Source of the DNA: CBDCMJ01 sp965224325
GTDB lineage: Bacteria; Chloroflexota; Dehalococcoidia; Lucifugimonadales; UBA3495
Assembly: GCA_965224325.1 (NCBI GenBank)
Contig: CBDCYT010000008.1
Coordinates: 1-64,000 of the forward strand
DNA length: 64,000 nt
Reading direction: 5' to 3'
The position numbers and the translations under genes are program-made. Of this stretch, positions 1 to 7,473 are shown piece by piece (the first letter of the stretch is position 1; every line of letters begins with the position of its first letter). Below the pieces are notes generated by a model. That model had not been told where the DNA came from. It searched no databases and saw only the letters and a program-made list of their open reading frames with translations.

Positions 1-210
1 TGCTCACCAGTGGGGCTGTTCTACGGCCAAGCCCGTTGCCGGGGTCGTCGGATTCCTCTTGGTTCCACAGCCGTCCGAAGTCCTATTTCTTTGGCGTCTT
101 CCGGGCTTCGTCTGACTGGGAGACGGGTTGGCCCTGGTGTTTAGTCTTGGCGTGATTACTCCCCGGTAGGGGGAAGGAGATCTCGAAAGTTCTACCTTCC
201 GCCCGCTTAG

Positions 211-903
211 GCAGGGCGGGACTTCCAGCAGGCCTACAACTGCCAGGCGGTGGTAGACAGCGAGTGCCAGGTGATAGTGGCGGCGGAGGCGACCAACCAG
301 GCATCGGACAAGCATCAGGGAGTGGTCATGGTGGAGCAGGCCATCGGCAACACCGGGGTGGTGCCCAGGGAGATGTCCGCCGACGCGGGCTACTACTCGG
401 CCAAGGCGGTTGAGAGGCTGAGCGCCCTTGGCGCCGACCCGTTCATCGCACCGGATAAGACTCGCCACGGCCAGACAATACCTCCGGCGCCTCGGGGACG
501 CATACCCGCCAATCTCTCCGCCCGGGACCGGATGCGGCGGAAGCTGCGGACTAAGCGGGGCCGGCAGCGCTACGGGCTTCGCAAGGAAACGGTGGAGCCG
601 GTGTTCGGTCAGATCAAGCAGGGGCGGGGCTTCCGGCAGTTCCTGCTGCGGGGCCTGGAAAAGGTGAACCGGGAGTGGTCCCTGATCTGCACCGGGCATA
701 ACCTGATGAAGCTGTTCCGGTTCGGGTCCGGGTCAGCCGCCCAGGGGATACCCCGATCCTTGGGCCAGAACCCGCTACTCCCAGCAATTTGGCCCATGCT
801 CAGGCAATGGGGATGCTACCGCCTGAAGAGGACAAAACCGGTGATCGCCAGCTGGTCCAGCCTCCATCTGAACCAATCAGCCATTCCTCGGACGGGCTGC
901 TAG
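211..903 (+). pseudogene. IS1182-like transposase, 5'-truncated remnant
   Basis: The open frame starts right after an in-frame TAG at 208 and reads DFQQAYNCQAVVD, the conserved central block of IS1182-type DDE transposases. A possible GTG at 250 is internal to that block, so it is not a true start. Further on are a DAGYYS segment (second Asp) and ETVEPVFGQIKQGRGFRQF, which carries the catalytic Glu region near residue 115 of the fragment. The N-terminal DNA-binding half and the first catalytic Asp are missing. About 690 bp remain of an expected 1.4 kb or more. No terminal inverted repeats were recognised. It is most likely a dead transposase fragment. Confidence 0.75.
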
Positions 904-1060
904 GTTTCGGCGCAAGCGGCTAGTATTACAACGACTGTTCGCAAGAAAGGTACCTTGAGCACCTCTTCATGGTGACCTGCCCACGCGCTTGACAGCTTTG
1001 TGGCCTTGCCTCCCGCGAAGCGATTCCCGGCCAAAATATGACCAAATTGAAGAACCGTCG

Positions 1061-2053
1061 TTATAATACTAGCCGCTTGCGCCCACCTGCGCGAGGGGAA
1101 TTCCAGCCATACACTACAAGCAAACGGAACCCTACCGGCGGCAACGGCAGCAGGGCGTCGAGGTCCCGCTCCATCCGCTGCCCGATGGTCTCCGTGTGGC
1201 CCCGGAGCCTGGCGTCCATCCGCTCCAGGCAGCGCCGCTCCAGATAGGCATTCAGTGCATCGAAGCTCTCGAAGGACGGGATGGGCACCAGGAAATTGCG
1301 CCGCGCGTAGCCCACCAAGCCCTCCACCTTACCCTTGTCATTGCCCTTGCCGGGGCGGCCGAACCGGTCATCGAACAGGTGGTGGGACTGGAGCTCTGTG
1401 AAGGCCCGGGTGCGCTGGCGCCGACCGTCTCCCAGGATCCGGGCAACAGCCAGCCTGGTATTGTCGTAGAGGATGCTCTGCGGCACTCCCCCCAGGAAAG
1501 CGAAGGCCAAGACGTGCCCGTCCAGGAAGGCCTCGGTGGTCTCGGCCGGATAGGCTTTGACGTAGCAGCCGTCGCTGTGGGGCAGGTCGATGACGAAACA
1601 GTGGGCCTTCTGCTGCACCCCGCCGATGATCACCAGGGCCTCGCCAAAGTCGCACTGAGCGTGTCCCGGCGCATGGGACAAGGGCACGAACATCTCCCTG
1701 GTCTGACGGCGATGCTCCCTCACATAGTCCTTGACGATGGTGTACTGGCCATCAAACCCGTACTCGTCCCTGAGCCGCTCGAAGATGCGCTTGGCGGTGT
1801 GGCGTTGCTTCTTGGGGACCTGATGATCCTCATCCAGGATTTGGTCGATGACTCCGGTGAAGGGCTCCAGCTTGGGGCGTCGGGGCGGAGTCTGTCGCTG
1901 GTACCCCGGCGGCACGGAGTAGGTCAGCATCTTGCGCACCGTGTCCCGGTGCAGGCCGAAGGTCCTCGCCGCTTCCCGCACACTCATCCCTTCCACCATC
2001 ACCGCCCGGCGAACCCGCAGATATACGTCCACCTTGTACATCCGTCGCACCAT
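1061..2053 (-). pseudogene. istA: IS21-family transposase IstA, 3'-truncated
   Basis: The 330-residue frame has an N-terminal helix-turn-helix (SVREAARTFGLHRDTVRKML, about residues 24-43). It is followed by an rve-type integrase core with QCDFGEA (first Asp), LYDNTRLAV (second Asp) and NDKGKVEG (Glu). IstA is usually about 500 residues. Here the protein stops resembling the family after LPLPPV (about 1135) and ends in an unrelated tail. No istB lies downstream toward base 1. The element end lies near 2118, where a motif beginning TGACATTCGGCGGTTG (minus strand) resembles IS21 termini and enters the neighbouring FN3 gene. The copy is probably inactive. Confidence 0.85.
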
Positions 2054-2115
2054 CCATGGGGTCGGCTACAACCCTATGGAAGATGGCGGGCGGTACAGTT
2101 TTCAACCGCCGAATG

Positions 2116-2610
2116 TCAGTCGGTCAACCCGCCCACATGGCCCACTTTATCTCCGCCGATTACAGGGGCTGCTGGCGGGTCGTCTTTGACCCGTTGCGTG
2201 ATCTCGTCGGTCCATGGTCCGCTCCAGGGCCCGTCGTTGTCGCCGCCGTTGGTGTAGCGCGTGCGGATCTGGACCTTGAAGGTTGACCCTTTGGTTAGGT
2301 CCGTCAGGGTGATGGACGTGTCCTGAGCTTCGGGGTACTCGCTCCCTCGGTTGGCTTCGTTGGGCGCAGAGTGGGATAGGAAGTCGAGGCTCTCTTCAGC
2401 CCATCTGAGGCGGTAGTCGCTTGGAACCGGATTTGGGGTGTCCCACGTGATGGTGAGCTCCCCAGGGCTGATGGTGGTGAGGCTCAGGTTGTTGATGGTC
2501 CCACGCTGGTTTTGGGCCTCTGCCGTGAAGCCGCCTATCGCAAGTGTGGCGATCACGATGGCCAGCACTGTCAGGGTCGCGGTGGCGACGATGTTAGCCG
2601 GTATCTTCAT
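2116..2610 (-). CDS. Secreted fibronectin type III domain protein, truncated by IS21
   Basis: I chose ATG 2610 because AAGGAAGG lies 11 nt upstream. A longer frame starting at 2679 lacks a comparable site. The protein starts MKIPANI and has a hydrophobic export segment (about residues 5-26) ending near TAEAQ, so it is probably exported or anchored. One FN3-like beta-sandwich follows (LTITWDTPNP, YRLRWAEES, FKVQIRTRY, GPWSGPWT). The frame ends in GGLTD, where its TGA stop (2116-2118) coincides with the putative IS21 terminus. The C-terminal part was therefore probably cut off and the IS supplies the stop codon. FN3 exoproteins often bind carbohydrate or surfaces, but no ligand can be assigned here. 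Confidence 0.6.
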   Translation of the reverse strand: MKIPANIVATATLTVLAIVIATLAIGGFTAEAQNQRGTINNLSLTTISPGELTITWDTPNPVPSDYRLRWAEESLDFLSHSAPNEANRGSEYPEAQDTSITLTDLTKGSTFKVQIRTRYTNGGDNDGPWSGPWTDEITQRVKDDPPAAPVIGGDKVGHVGGLTD

Positions 2611-2685
2611 GGGTTTGAATCCTTCCTTTTGGAATCTGAACATTGTTGCCTCCGCAACACCGTCGGTGCGGTGCTTCACACGTCT

Positions 2686-2787
2686 TTATGGAATTGTAGC
2701 CGCTCCCGTGTCGGTGGGGGTTCCCGTCGCAGGGCTTTGCGCAAAAAAAGTTTTTAATTGCTTATTGTAAAGTAGTGCTTTCGCCAT
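2686..2787 (-). CDS. Small ORF (33 aa) with strong ribosome binding site
   Basis: ATG 2787 is preceded by GAGGAGAAAGG about 7 nt upstream, one of the better Shine-Dalgarno matches in this area. The encoded peptide (MAKALLYNKQLKTFF then a Thr/Pro/Ala-rich tail) matches no family I recognise and has no transmembrane segment. It sits 75 bp upstream of the FN3 gene on the same strand, so it could be a leader peptide or a remnant of a longer gene. Existence as a gene is uncertain. Confidence 0.3.
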   Translation of the reverse strand: MAKALLYNKQLKTFFAQSPATGTPTDTGAATIP

Positions 2788-3432
2788 TGTGGGTCCTTTC
2801 TCCTCTTGTTGGTGTCCGACCTGACATCCTACAGCGTGGCTGTCTTGGCCCTTCCGTGAGGAATTGGCGTCAAGAAGTGAAGAGAGTTGCTTAGGCGTTC
2901 GCACTATGGCGGTTTGGCAATCCGCCGGACGCACGTTGAATGAGGTCCGGCTAATACCGGGACCAATGCTCTGGGCTTGCTGTTCAGCTCTAGCTCAGGC
3001 TTCTTGCTCCAGATACTGGCTCATCTCTATCTGGAGGGCCCCGACGTGGTGTCCGTGCCTGAGTTATCGGGCTTTGGTTCGTCGAAGAATGCCTTTAGAA
3101 AGGTTCCAGCAATGATTAGCCCTATTCCGGCTAGGCCCATGATGAATCCCACCTATGCTGTGCCTATCCATACGGGATTGGTCTGGATGAAATTGGATAC
3201 TTCCCTTTCGCATCCGAGCATGAACAGTAGTGCTTCTGATAGAAAGGTTCCTACTCCGCTCCACAGTGCGGTTCGTCCTGCCTGACAGCGACAGTTGCCT
3301 TCAGTTCAGGAGCAGGACTCTCGCATAGCTATCTGTCCAGTTTCCCGGGTCTACCTCACTGCGCCGGGGATAACTGGATTTAGATTTTGGCGCTTGGTCT
3401 TATTGTAGTGTTCCAGTGCGGATGCTCCGCCT
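2788..3432. other. Intergenic, mostly unassigned
   Basis: Apart from the interrupted membrane-protein frame at 3027-3290, I see no supported gene, RNA or repeat in this stretch. Plus-strand frames here are antisense or lack a ribosome binding site. Confidence 0.4.
3027..3290 (-). pseudogene. Small membrane protein frame interrupted by an in-frame TAG
   Basis: Read on the minus strand, one frame encodes a hydrophobic stretch (LWSGVGTFLSEALLFMLGC), a short loop ending NPVWIGTA, an in-frame TAG at 3153-3155, then a second hydrophobic stretch (VGFIMGLAGIGLIIAG) and a polar tail ending at 3027. The character stays protein-like on both sides of the stop. This suggests a two-helix membrane protein inactivated by a nonsense change. 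The start is not clear and no family was recognised. A chance hydrophobic frame cannot be excluded. Confidence 0.3.
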
Positions 3433-3840
3433 TCAGTCGTTCTGACGGCCGTCGGTTCCGGCCAGTTCGGCGTAGCGCAGCGCCAGGCGGCGCATGGCCT
3501 CAGCTTGGTCTGGTGTCAGCTTGCGCTCCACATCCGGGTCGAAGGAGTTTTCCAGTGCGAGAAAAACCGGTGCGGCCGGGCGGATAACCGGCAGGTCTTC
3601 CGGCCATCTCGGGTCGTTGCGGTACTCGACGGTAGCGAAGGCGGCGGTGGTGTACCCTACGGCGCCGACGCAACCGCGCAATCTGCCGATGGCCAGATGC
3701 TCCGGAGAGTAGCGCCAGACCGTGATTGGGGTGCCGGTTTTGAGGGTGAGAGAATCTTCCGGGTTCGTTAGGATGAAGGTCGCTCCGGTTTCGGTGGGCC
3801 GGTCTATGAAGCCAAGCGGCATGATGTAAGGTGTGGCCAT
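3433..3840 (-). CDS. Conserved-looking hypothetical protein (135 aa)
   Basis: ATG 3840 is chosen over an upstream in-frame start at 3894 because AGGAGACGGAAG precedes it at normal spacing. The product (MATPYIMPLGFIDRP...) is soluble and moderately acidic, with no signal peptide or membrane helix. The segment TPITVWRYSPEHLAIGR looks like a small beta-barrel (PilZ- or Sm-like guess, not supported by a specific motif). The C-terminus is helical (TPDQAEAMRRLALRYAEL). It stands alone, downstream of the Argonaute operon on the same strand but 459 bp away. Function unknown. Confidence 0.55.
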   Translation of the reverse strand: MATPYIMPLGFIDRPTETGATFILTNPEDSLTLKTGTPITVWRYSPEHLAIGRLRGCVGAVGYTTAAFATVEYRNDPRWPEDLPVIRPAAPVFLALENSFDPDVERKLTPDQAEAMRRLALRYAELAGTDGRQND

Positions 3841-3880
3841 CTGTTCTTCCGTCTCCTGGTGGTCTTGGGTAGGAAAATGC

Positions 3881-3908
3881 AAAGGGACAGGCATGTGCCT
3901 GTCCCTTT
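3881..3908. repeat. Perfect 28-bp palindrome
   Basis: Two perfect 13-bp arms (AAAGGGACAGGCA and its complement) surround a 2-bp centre. The two-base spacer is too short for a normal hairpin loop and there is no T-tract, so it is not a typical terminator. It lies just upstream of the 135-aa gene. It could be a dimeric-protein operator or a REP-like palindrome. Confidence 0.6.
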
Positions 3909-4298
3909 GGTGCGTGTATGATTTCTTTGGGATTGAGGGTGGATTTTACCCGTAGGAGAAAATTCCGCTACTGCGGTGCGGTCGTAGGAGTAGCTGGAAT
4001 ACGTCGTCAAGCTAACGACATCTGTTCATGCACTTGGTAAAGTCGAGTGACGAATTCTGCCTATTCAGAGAATTCTTGGAAGTCGTACTGTGGGACGTAA
4101 ATTAGACTGCTCTTTCGGTTTGTTTCCCGCTTCATCCAAGGTTTCTTCCCGGCGGTAGTCTAGTTGGTGAGGTAGTTTTTTGGCCGCATAGTCGGTATCG
4201 GTCAGAGGTCTAAGAAACCTTGGTTGTGGTCAGACCAATGTGGCTACAATTCCTCGATGTCAGGTGCTGGGGTAGTGGTTTTTGTGGTCACCTGATTT
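3909..4298. other. Intergenic, AT-richer, no gene seen
   Basis: This stretch is more AT-rich than the surrounding DNA and holds only short frames without ribosome binding sites. It lies downstream of the Argonaute stop codon. No convincing terminator hairpin with a T-run was found. Confidence 0.4.
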
Positions 4299-5777
4299 TC
4301 ACATATAGTATCTATACGACGGCTCAGGGGTCTTCCCCTCTTCCACTTCCGCCATGATGCGGCCTACTTCTGCGGCCATTTTGGTGGTAATTGGCATGGC
4401 GCCAAACGGCGCCGCGGAGTTGAAGCTCATTTTCGTGAGCCCGAGTATTTCGCGGCAGGAACGTTCGATCAGTTTTTGGTCTGATTCTTGGCGTACCTCT
4501 ATGGGGCGGGGAATGTGAGGTCCGGGATAGCTTCCCCATGGTTCGTAGAAACCTGTAGTGTAGAGATGCGTTGAGCCGTTTATGTCTGCTATTGTTCCCC
4601 GTCGTGGAGGGTAATCCCCTCTGGGTAGCAGGTTGAACGACGAGTGGTAGAGTGTAATGAATTCTACTTGAGAGATGTCCTTCCACGCTGCGGTGAATCC
4701 CGATTGTTCTGGTGGTTCAAATTTGCTGGTCTTATGAAGCACGATTCTGATGGGGTTACGGCCTGTCCTGTTCCTGTATTCGGACGAGATTGCTATCCCA
4801 AGCTTGTACGCTTGAGATTCGTTCAAGTGCAGGGTTCTGTCAGTTTGATCGGACCGATCTATGTTATCTCCGCGTAGTACGAATCCCTCTGTTTCTGTTG
4901 AGAATGCTTCAGCACAGCTGCAGTAGACGACGTGATTTCCCTCTGTCCTGAGGTGGTGGAAGCTGATACCAACGAAACAAGTGTACGGGGTTCCCTCCGA
5001 AAGTCGCCAAGGAATCCCGCCGGCTTTGTAGAAGCAACCGGTGCATACATCCCACGCTTTGGTAGCAGGGTCGTCGCCGCCGTCTTTGTCCAGAAAGAGT
5101 TTGTTGTGTGCCAGTTGGATTCGAGTGCTGTGTGCCATAGCCCTTGCTTTGAGGCTTCGTCGAAAGTCGCGGACTAGGGCCAGATTGCTTGCGGCTTCAG
5201 TCTCCGCGTCTGATTCGTCAAACAGCATTGGTTGCAGTTGCAGATCTCGTTTAGGTCTTCGCTCCTTCCTGATTCGTCCGGTAGATTGCCAAGTGTGGAA
5301 TTTGTCCAATAACTCGTCAGGGAGCGAGCATATTATGATGTTGGGACCAAGTTCTCTTTCAGATAGCCGCTTTACAGCGTCATCGTAAAGGTCAATCAAC
5401 GCTTGAAATTGGCGGTGAGGTGGCTGTGTAAGTGCATTGGCAAGCTCTTTTTGACTCAGTTCTATGGCCCACCTATTTTGGATGTCCAGTTTGGTGCGGA
5501 AAACTTCCTCAAATGGCGGGAAATCCGCGTGTCTTCGCCGGTTGGGCTTGGCCGCTAGGATCCCCATTTGGCACCGTTGAAACCAGTCATGTCCTGCATT
5601 CAGTAACTGAGATGGTCCAATGAATCCCAGTCTGACTGATCCTGGAATTTCATTGCCGTAGCGAAGACTGAAGGGACCAGAGGTGACCAGTCCTGCTTTG
5701 GGTTCGTAGTGTCGGTTACCGTCGCCGAATTCCAAGTGTGGTTCTGGAAGGACACTAACCTTCAATGAGATCGTCAT
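4299..5777 (-). CDS. Short prokaryotic Argonaute (MID-PIWI), probably catalytically inactive
   Basis: The 492-residue protein has the layout of short pAgos. An N-terminal block (PHLEFGDGNRHYEPKAGL, residues 13-30) is followed by a MID-like core (NIIICSLPDELL, 146-157). The PIWI region opens with FYKAGGIPWRL (249-259) and ends with LTKMSFNSA (447-455) and PITTKMAAEVGRIM. Where active Argonautes carry the first catalytic Asp, this one has FVGISFHH (268-275). A later acidic position reads LHKTSKF. Slicing is therefore unlikely. Family members use a nucleic-acid guide to sense invader DNA or RNA and trigger a partner effector. The start overlaps the partner gene's end by 23 nt, implying translational coupling. 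N and PAZ domains are absent, as usual for this class. Confidence 0.85.
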   Translation of the reverse strand: MTISLKVSVLPEPHLEFGDGNRHYEPKAGLVTSGPFSLRYGNEIPGSVRLGFIGPSQLLNAGHDWFQRCQMGILAAKPNRRRHADFPPFEEVFRTKLDIQNRWAIELSQKELANALTQPPHRQFQALIDLYDDAVKRLSERELGPNIIICSLPDELLDKFHTWQSTGRIRKERRPKRDLQLQPMLFDESDAETEAASNLALVRDFRRSLKARAMAHSTRIQLAHNKLFLDKDGGDDPATKAWDVCTGCFYKAGGIPWRLSEGTPYTCFVGISFHHLRTEGNHVVYCSCAEAFSTETEGFVLRGDNIDRSDQTDRTLHLNESQAYKLGIAISSEYRNRTGRNPIRIVLHKTSKFEPPEQSGFTAAWKDISQVEFITLYHSSFNLLPRGDYPPRRGTIADINGSTHLYTTGFYEPWGSYPGPHIPRPIEVRQESDQKLIERSCREILGLTKMSFNSAAPFGAMPITTKMAAEVGRIMAEVEEGKTPEPSYRYYM

Positions 5778-7473
5778 CTTGTTGCTCCGCCAGGCTATCG
5801 CCGTAGCCTTCGAATGTCACTAACCTAGTGCTGATTTCTACCAGGGCATTGCCCAAATCGATGCTTATGACGCCATTGGAAGTCTCAAGTTGTTTGAGCC
5901 AGAACCTAACGTCCGCCAATACCTTGGGATTGTAATGGTCGCTCATGAGGCGTGTGACGACGCTGGCATGCTGATTACTGGGAAGTTGGTTTGACACTCC
6001 ATCAAGTGTCACCACATAGGTGGGCTGAAGCGTTAAGGCCCATGATCCACCAAACTGGGTTACCGTGTAGTTGACCGCCTCATGTTCGCAGTATCCGACA
6101 TTTAGTCTCTGAGGCCATCGGGCCACTCGTCGCTTGGTCTTACGCCCGGCCGTAGTGGTGTAGTCTATGGACCGCGAGTTTTGCTTGTCGCAGCGGTAAT
6201 ATGCACGGTTTCTGTGACGGTCTACTCTCATTCCGGATTGGCTCATTCGTGACTCAAGGGCTTTCTTCAACAGCTCTGCTGGGATGTTGTCGGTGGAAGC
6301 GTTTTGGTAAATGTCTTCAAGATTTCGATGTTCAACTGAACCGAGGTCGGCTATGGTTGAGAACGGAGAATTCGGATTGGTGAGATCTGTGAAGGTGAAG
6401 AGTTTCCCCTGTCGTAGGGCAAATGGCGGGAGGCGGAATATCCCGGTTAACGCTGCGCTTTCGCGTGCATGGGTGATTTTCGCGGTGGCGATATGTATGG
6501 TACTTGGGACTGACAGGAATTCGGTCGTGTTGCCCCAATAGATGGTTGGCCGCAGCGGCCGCGCCGTTTGAGTAGGCGTGTCTATTTCAAGGTGAGATAT
6601 GCTGGCGATGGCGACGAAACGGTCATTGCTCGGTGGTATTTCAAATGTCGCGGCCGCACCCACTTCCATCAGTGACTTGAAAGCGTCCACGAGTCCAGAT
6701 CCTGCCTTATCAACGTAGCCAAGCCCCCAGAATGCCTCAGCTAAGTTTGGGTTTCTATACGCCGTAAGATGGGTACCGATTTCCCCGCGGTGTATCCGGC
6801 TCAGGAATTCTTCTCCGACTGGCACTTTGGCTGGTCCTGTTAACTGGACCATCAGGGTCTCGTCGAGACCTCCGGGACTTTCTATTTTGACGAAATTCTT
6901 ATCTATCCAAATTTTGACTGGTTCCCGTGTCTCGTAATCTCGGTGAACGAGCGCATTCGCCAGCAGTTCCTTGAGAGCAATCGGTCCGTATGGCTGGACA
7001 TATCTCGATTGAGCGCCTTTTACTCGAATTGGGCGGTTGATTTCCTCAAGCCGTTCGAATACGGTCTCGTAGATTTGGGTCACTGACCCATCTATCGCTG
7101 TTGGGGGGCGGTCTGGCGTGCCAATCTCCACCCAATGTCCAGGTGAGATGTCGCGGCTGTTTTCTGCGCACAGCAATACCGCGGCTTTACTGGGTTTAGT
7201 GGTTCCATCGGCGTCTTTGGTGAGAAGGCCGATGGCCATGAGTCGGCTGGTGTACCAATCGTCATCGGGAGCGCCTGGGATATTGATGCCCATTCTTCGA
7301 GAATGTTCGATTGCAATACGTTGCAGAGCTGCTTTGTTTATGTTGGAAGGCTGTGTGGCATCGGCTGGCCGCATGTCGAATGTAAGTTCATCTGGTGTAA
7401 GTGTGCCTGTGGTTCCTGTTTCTGGTGCGATGCTACGAGTTAACTGTGTGGTGGAAGCGCAGAATTCTTCCAT
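5755..7473 (-). CDS. RecG/Schlafen-type HATPase-APAZ-like partner of the short Argonaute
   Basis: The 572-residue protein appears to have two parts. Residues 35-275 match the region after the AlbA_2 domain in Schlafen/RecG-like proteins: KPSKAAVLLCAE, the HATPase_c_4 N-box LKELLANALVHRDY (167-180), IESPGGL (197-203), RNPNLAEA and GYVDKAGSGLV. Residues 300-572 resemble APAZ, with Arg/Lys-rich strands and a core of EHEAV..., WALTLQPTYVVTLDG and VLADVRFWLKQLE. APAZ replaces the missing N-PAZ half of short pAgos and binds the guide/target duplex. The AlbA_2 domain normally preceding the HATPase is absent: the frame opens only at the junction with the truncated helicase. It may be 5'-truncated or naturally short. 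The effector activity is unknown. Confidence 0.7.
   Translation of the reverse strand: MEEFCASTTQLTRSIAPETGTTGTLTPDELTFDMRPADATQPSNINKAALQRIAIEHSRRMGINIPGAPDDDWYTSRLMAIGLLTKDADGTTKPSKAAVLLCAENSRDISPGHWVEIGTPDRPPTAIDGSVTQIYETVFERLEEINRPIRVKGAQSRYVQPYGPIALKELLANALVHRDYETREPVKIWIDKNFVKIESPGGLDETLMVQLTGPAKVPVGEEFLSRIHRGEIGTHLTAYRNPNLAEAFWGLGYVDKAGSGLVDAFKSLMEVGAAATFEIPPSNDRFVAIASISHLEIDTPTQTARPLRPTIYWGNTTEFLSVPSTIHIATAKITHARESAALTGIFRLPPFALRQGKLFTFTDLTNPNSPFSTIADLGSVEHRNLEDIYQNASTDNIPAELLKKALESRMSQSGMRVDRHRNRAYYRCDKQNSRSIDYTTTAGRKTKRRVARWPQRLNVGYCEHEAVNYTVTQFGGSWALTLQPTYVVTLDGVSNQLPSNQHASVVTRLMSDHYNPKVLADVRFWLKQLETSNGVISIDLGNALVEISTRLVTFEGYGDSLAEQQDDDLIEG

Noticed and set aside
1196..2257. 353-aa plus-strand frame
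   Set aside because: It is antisense to the istA gene and has no family motif or ribosome site.
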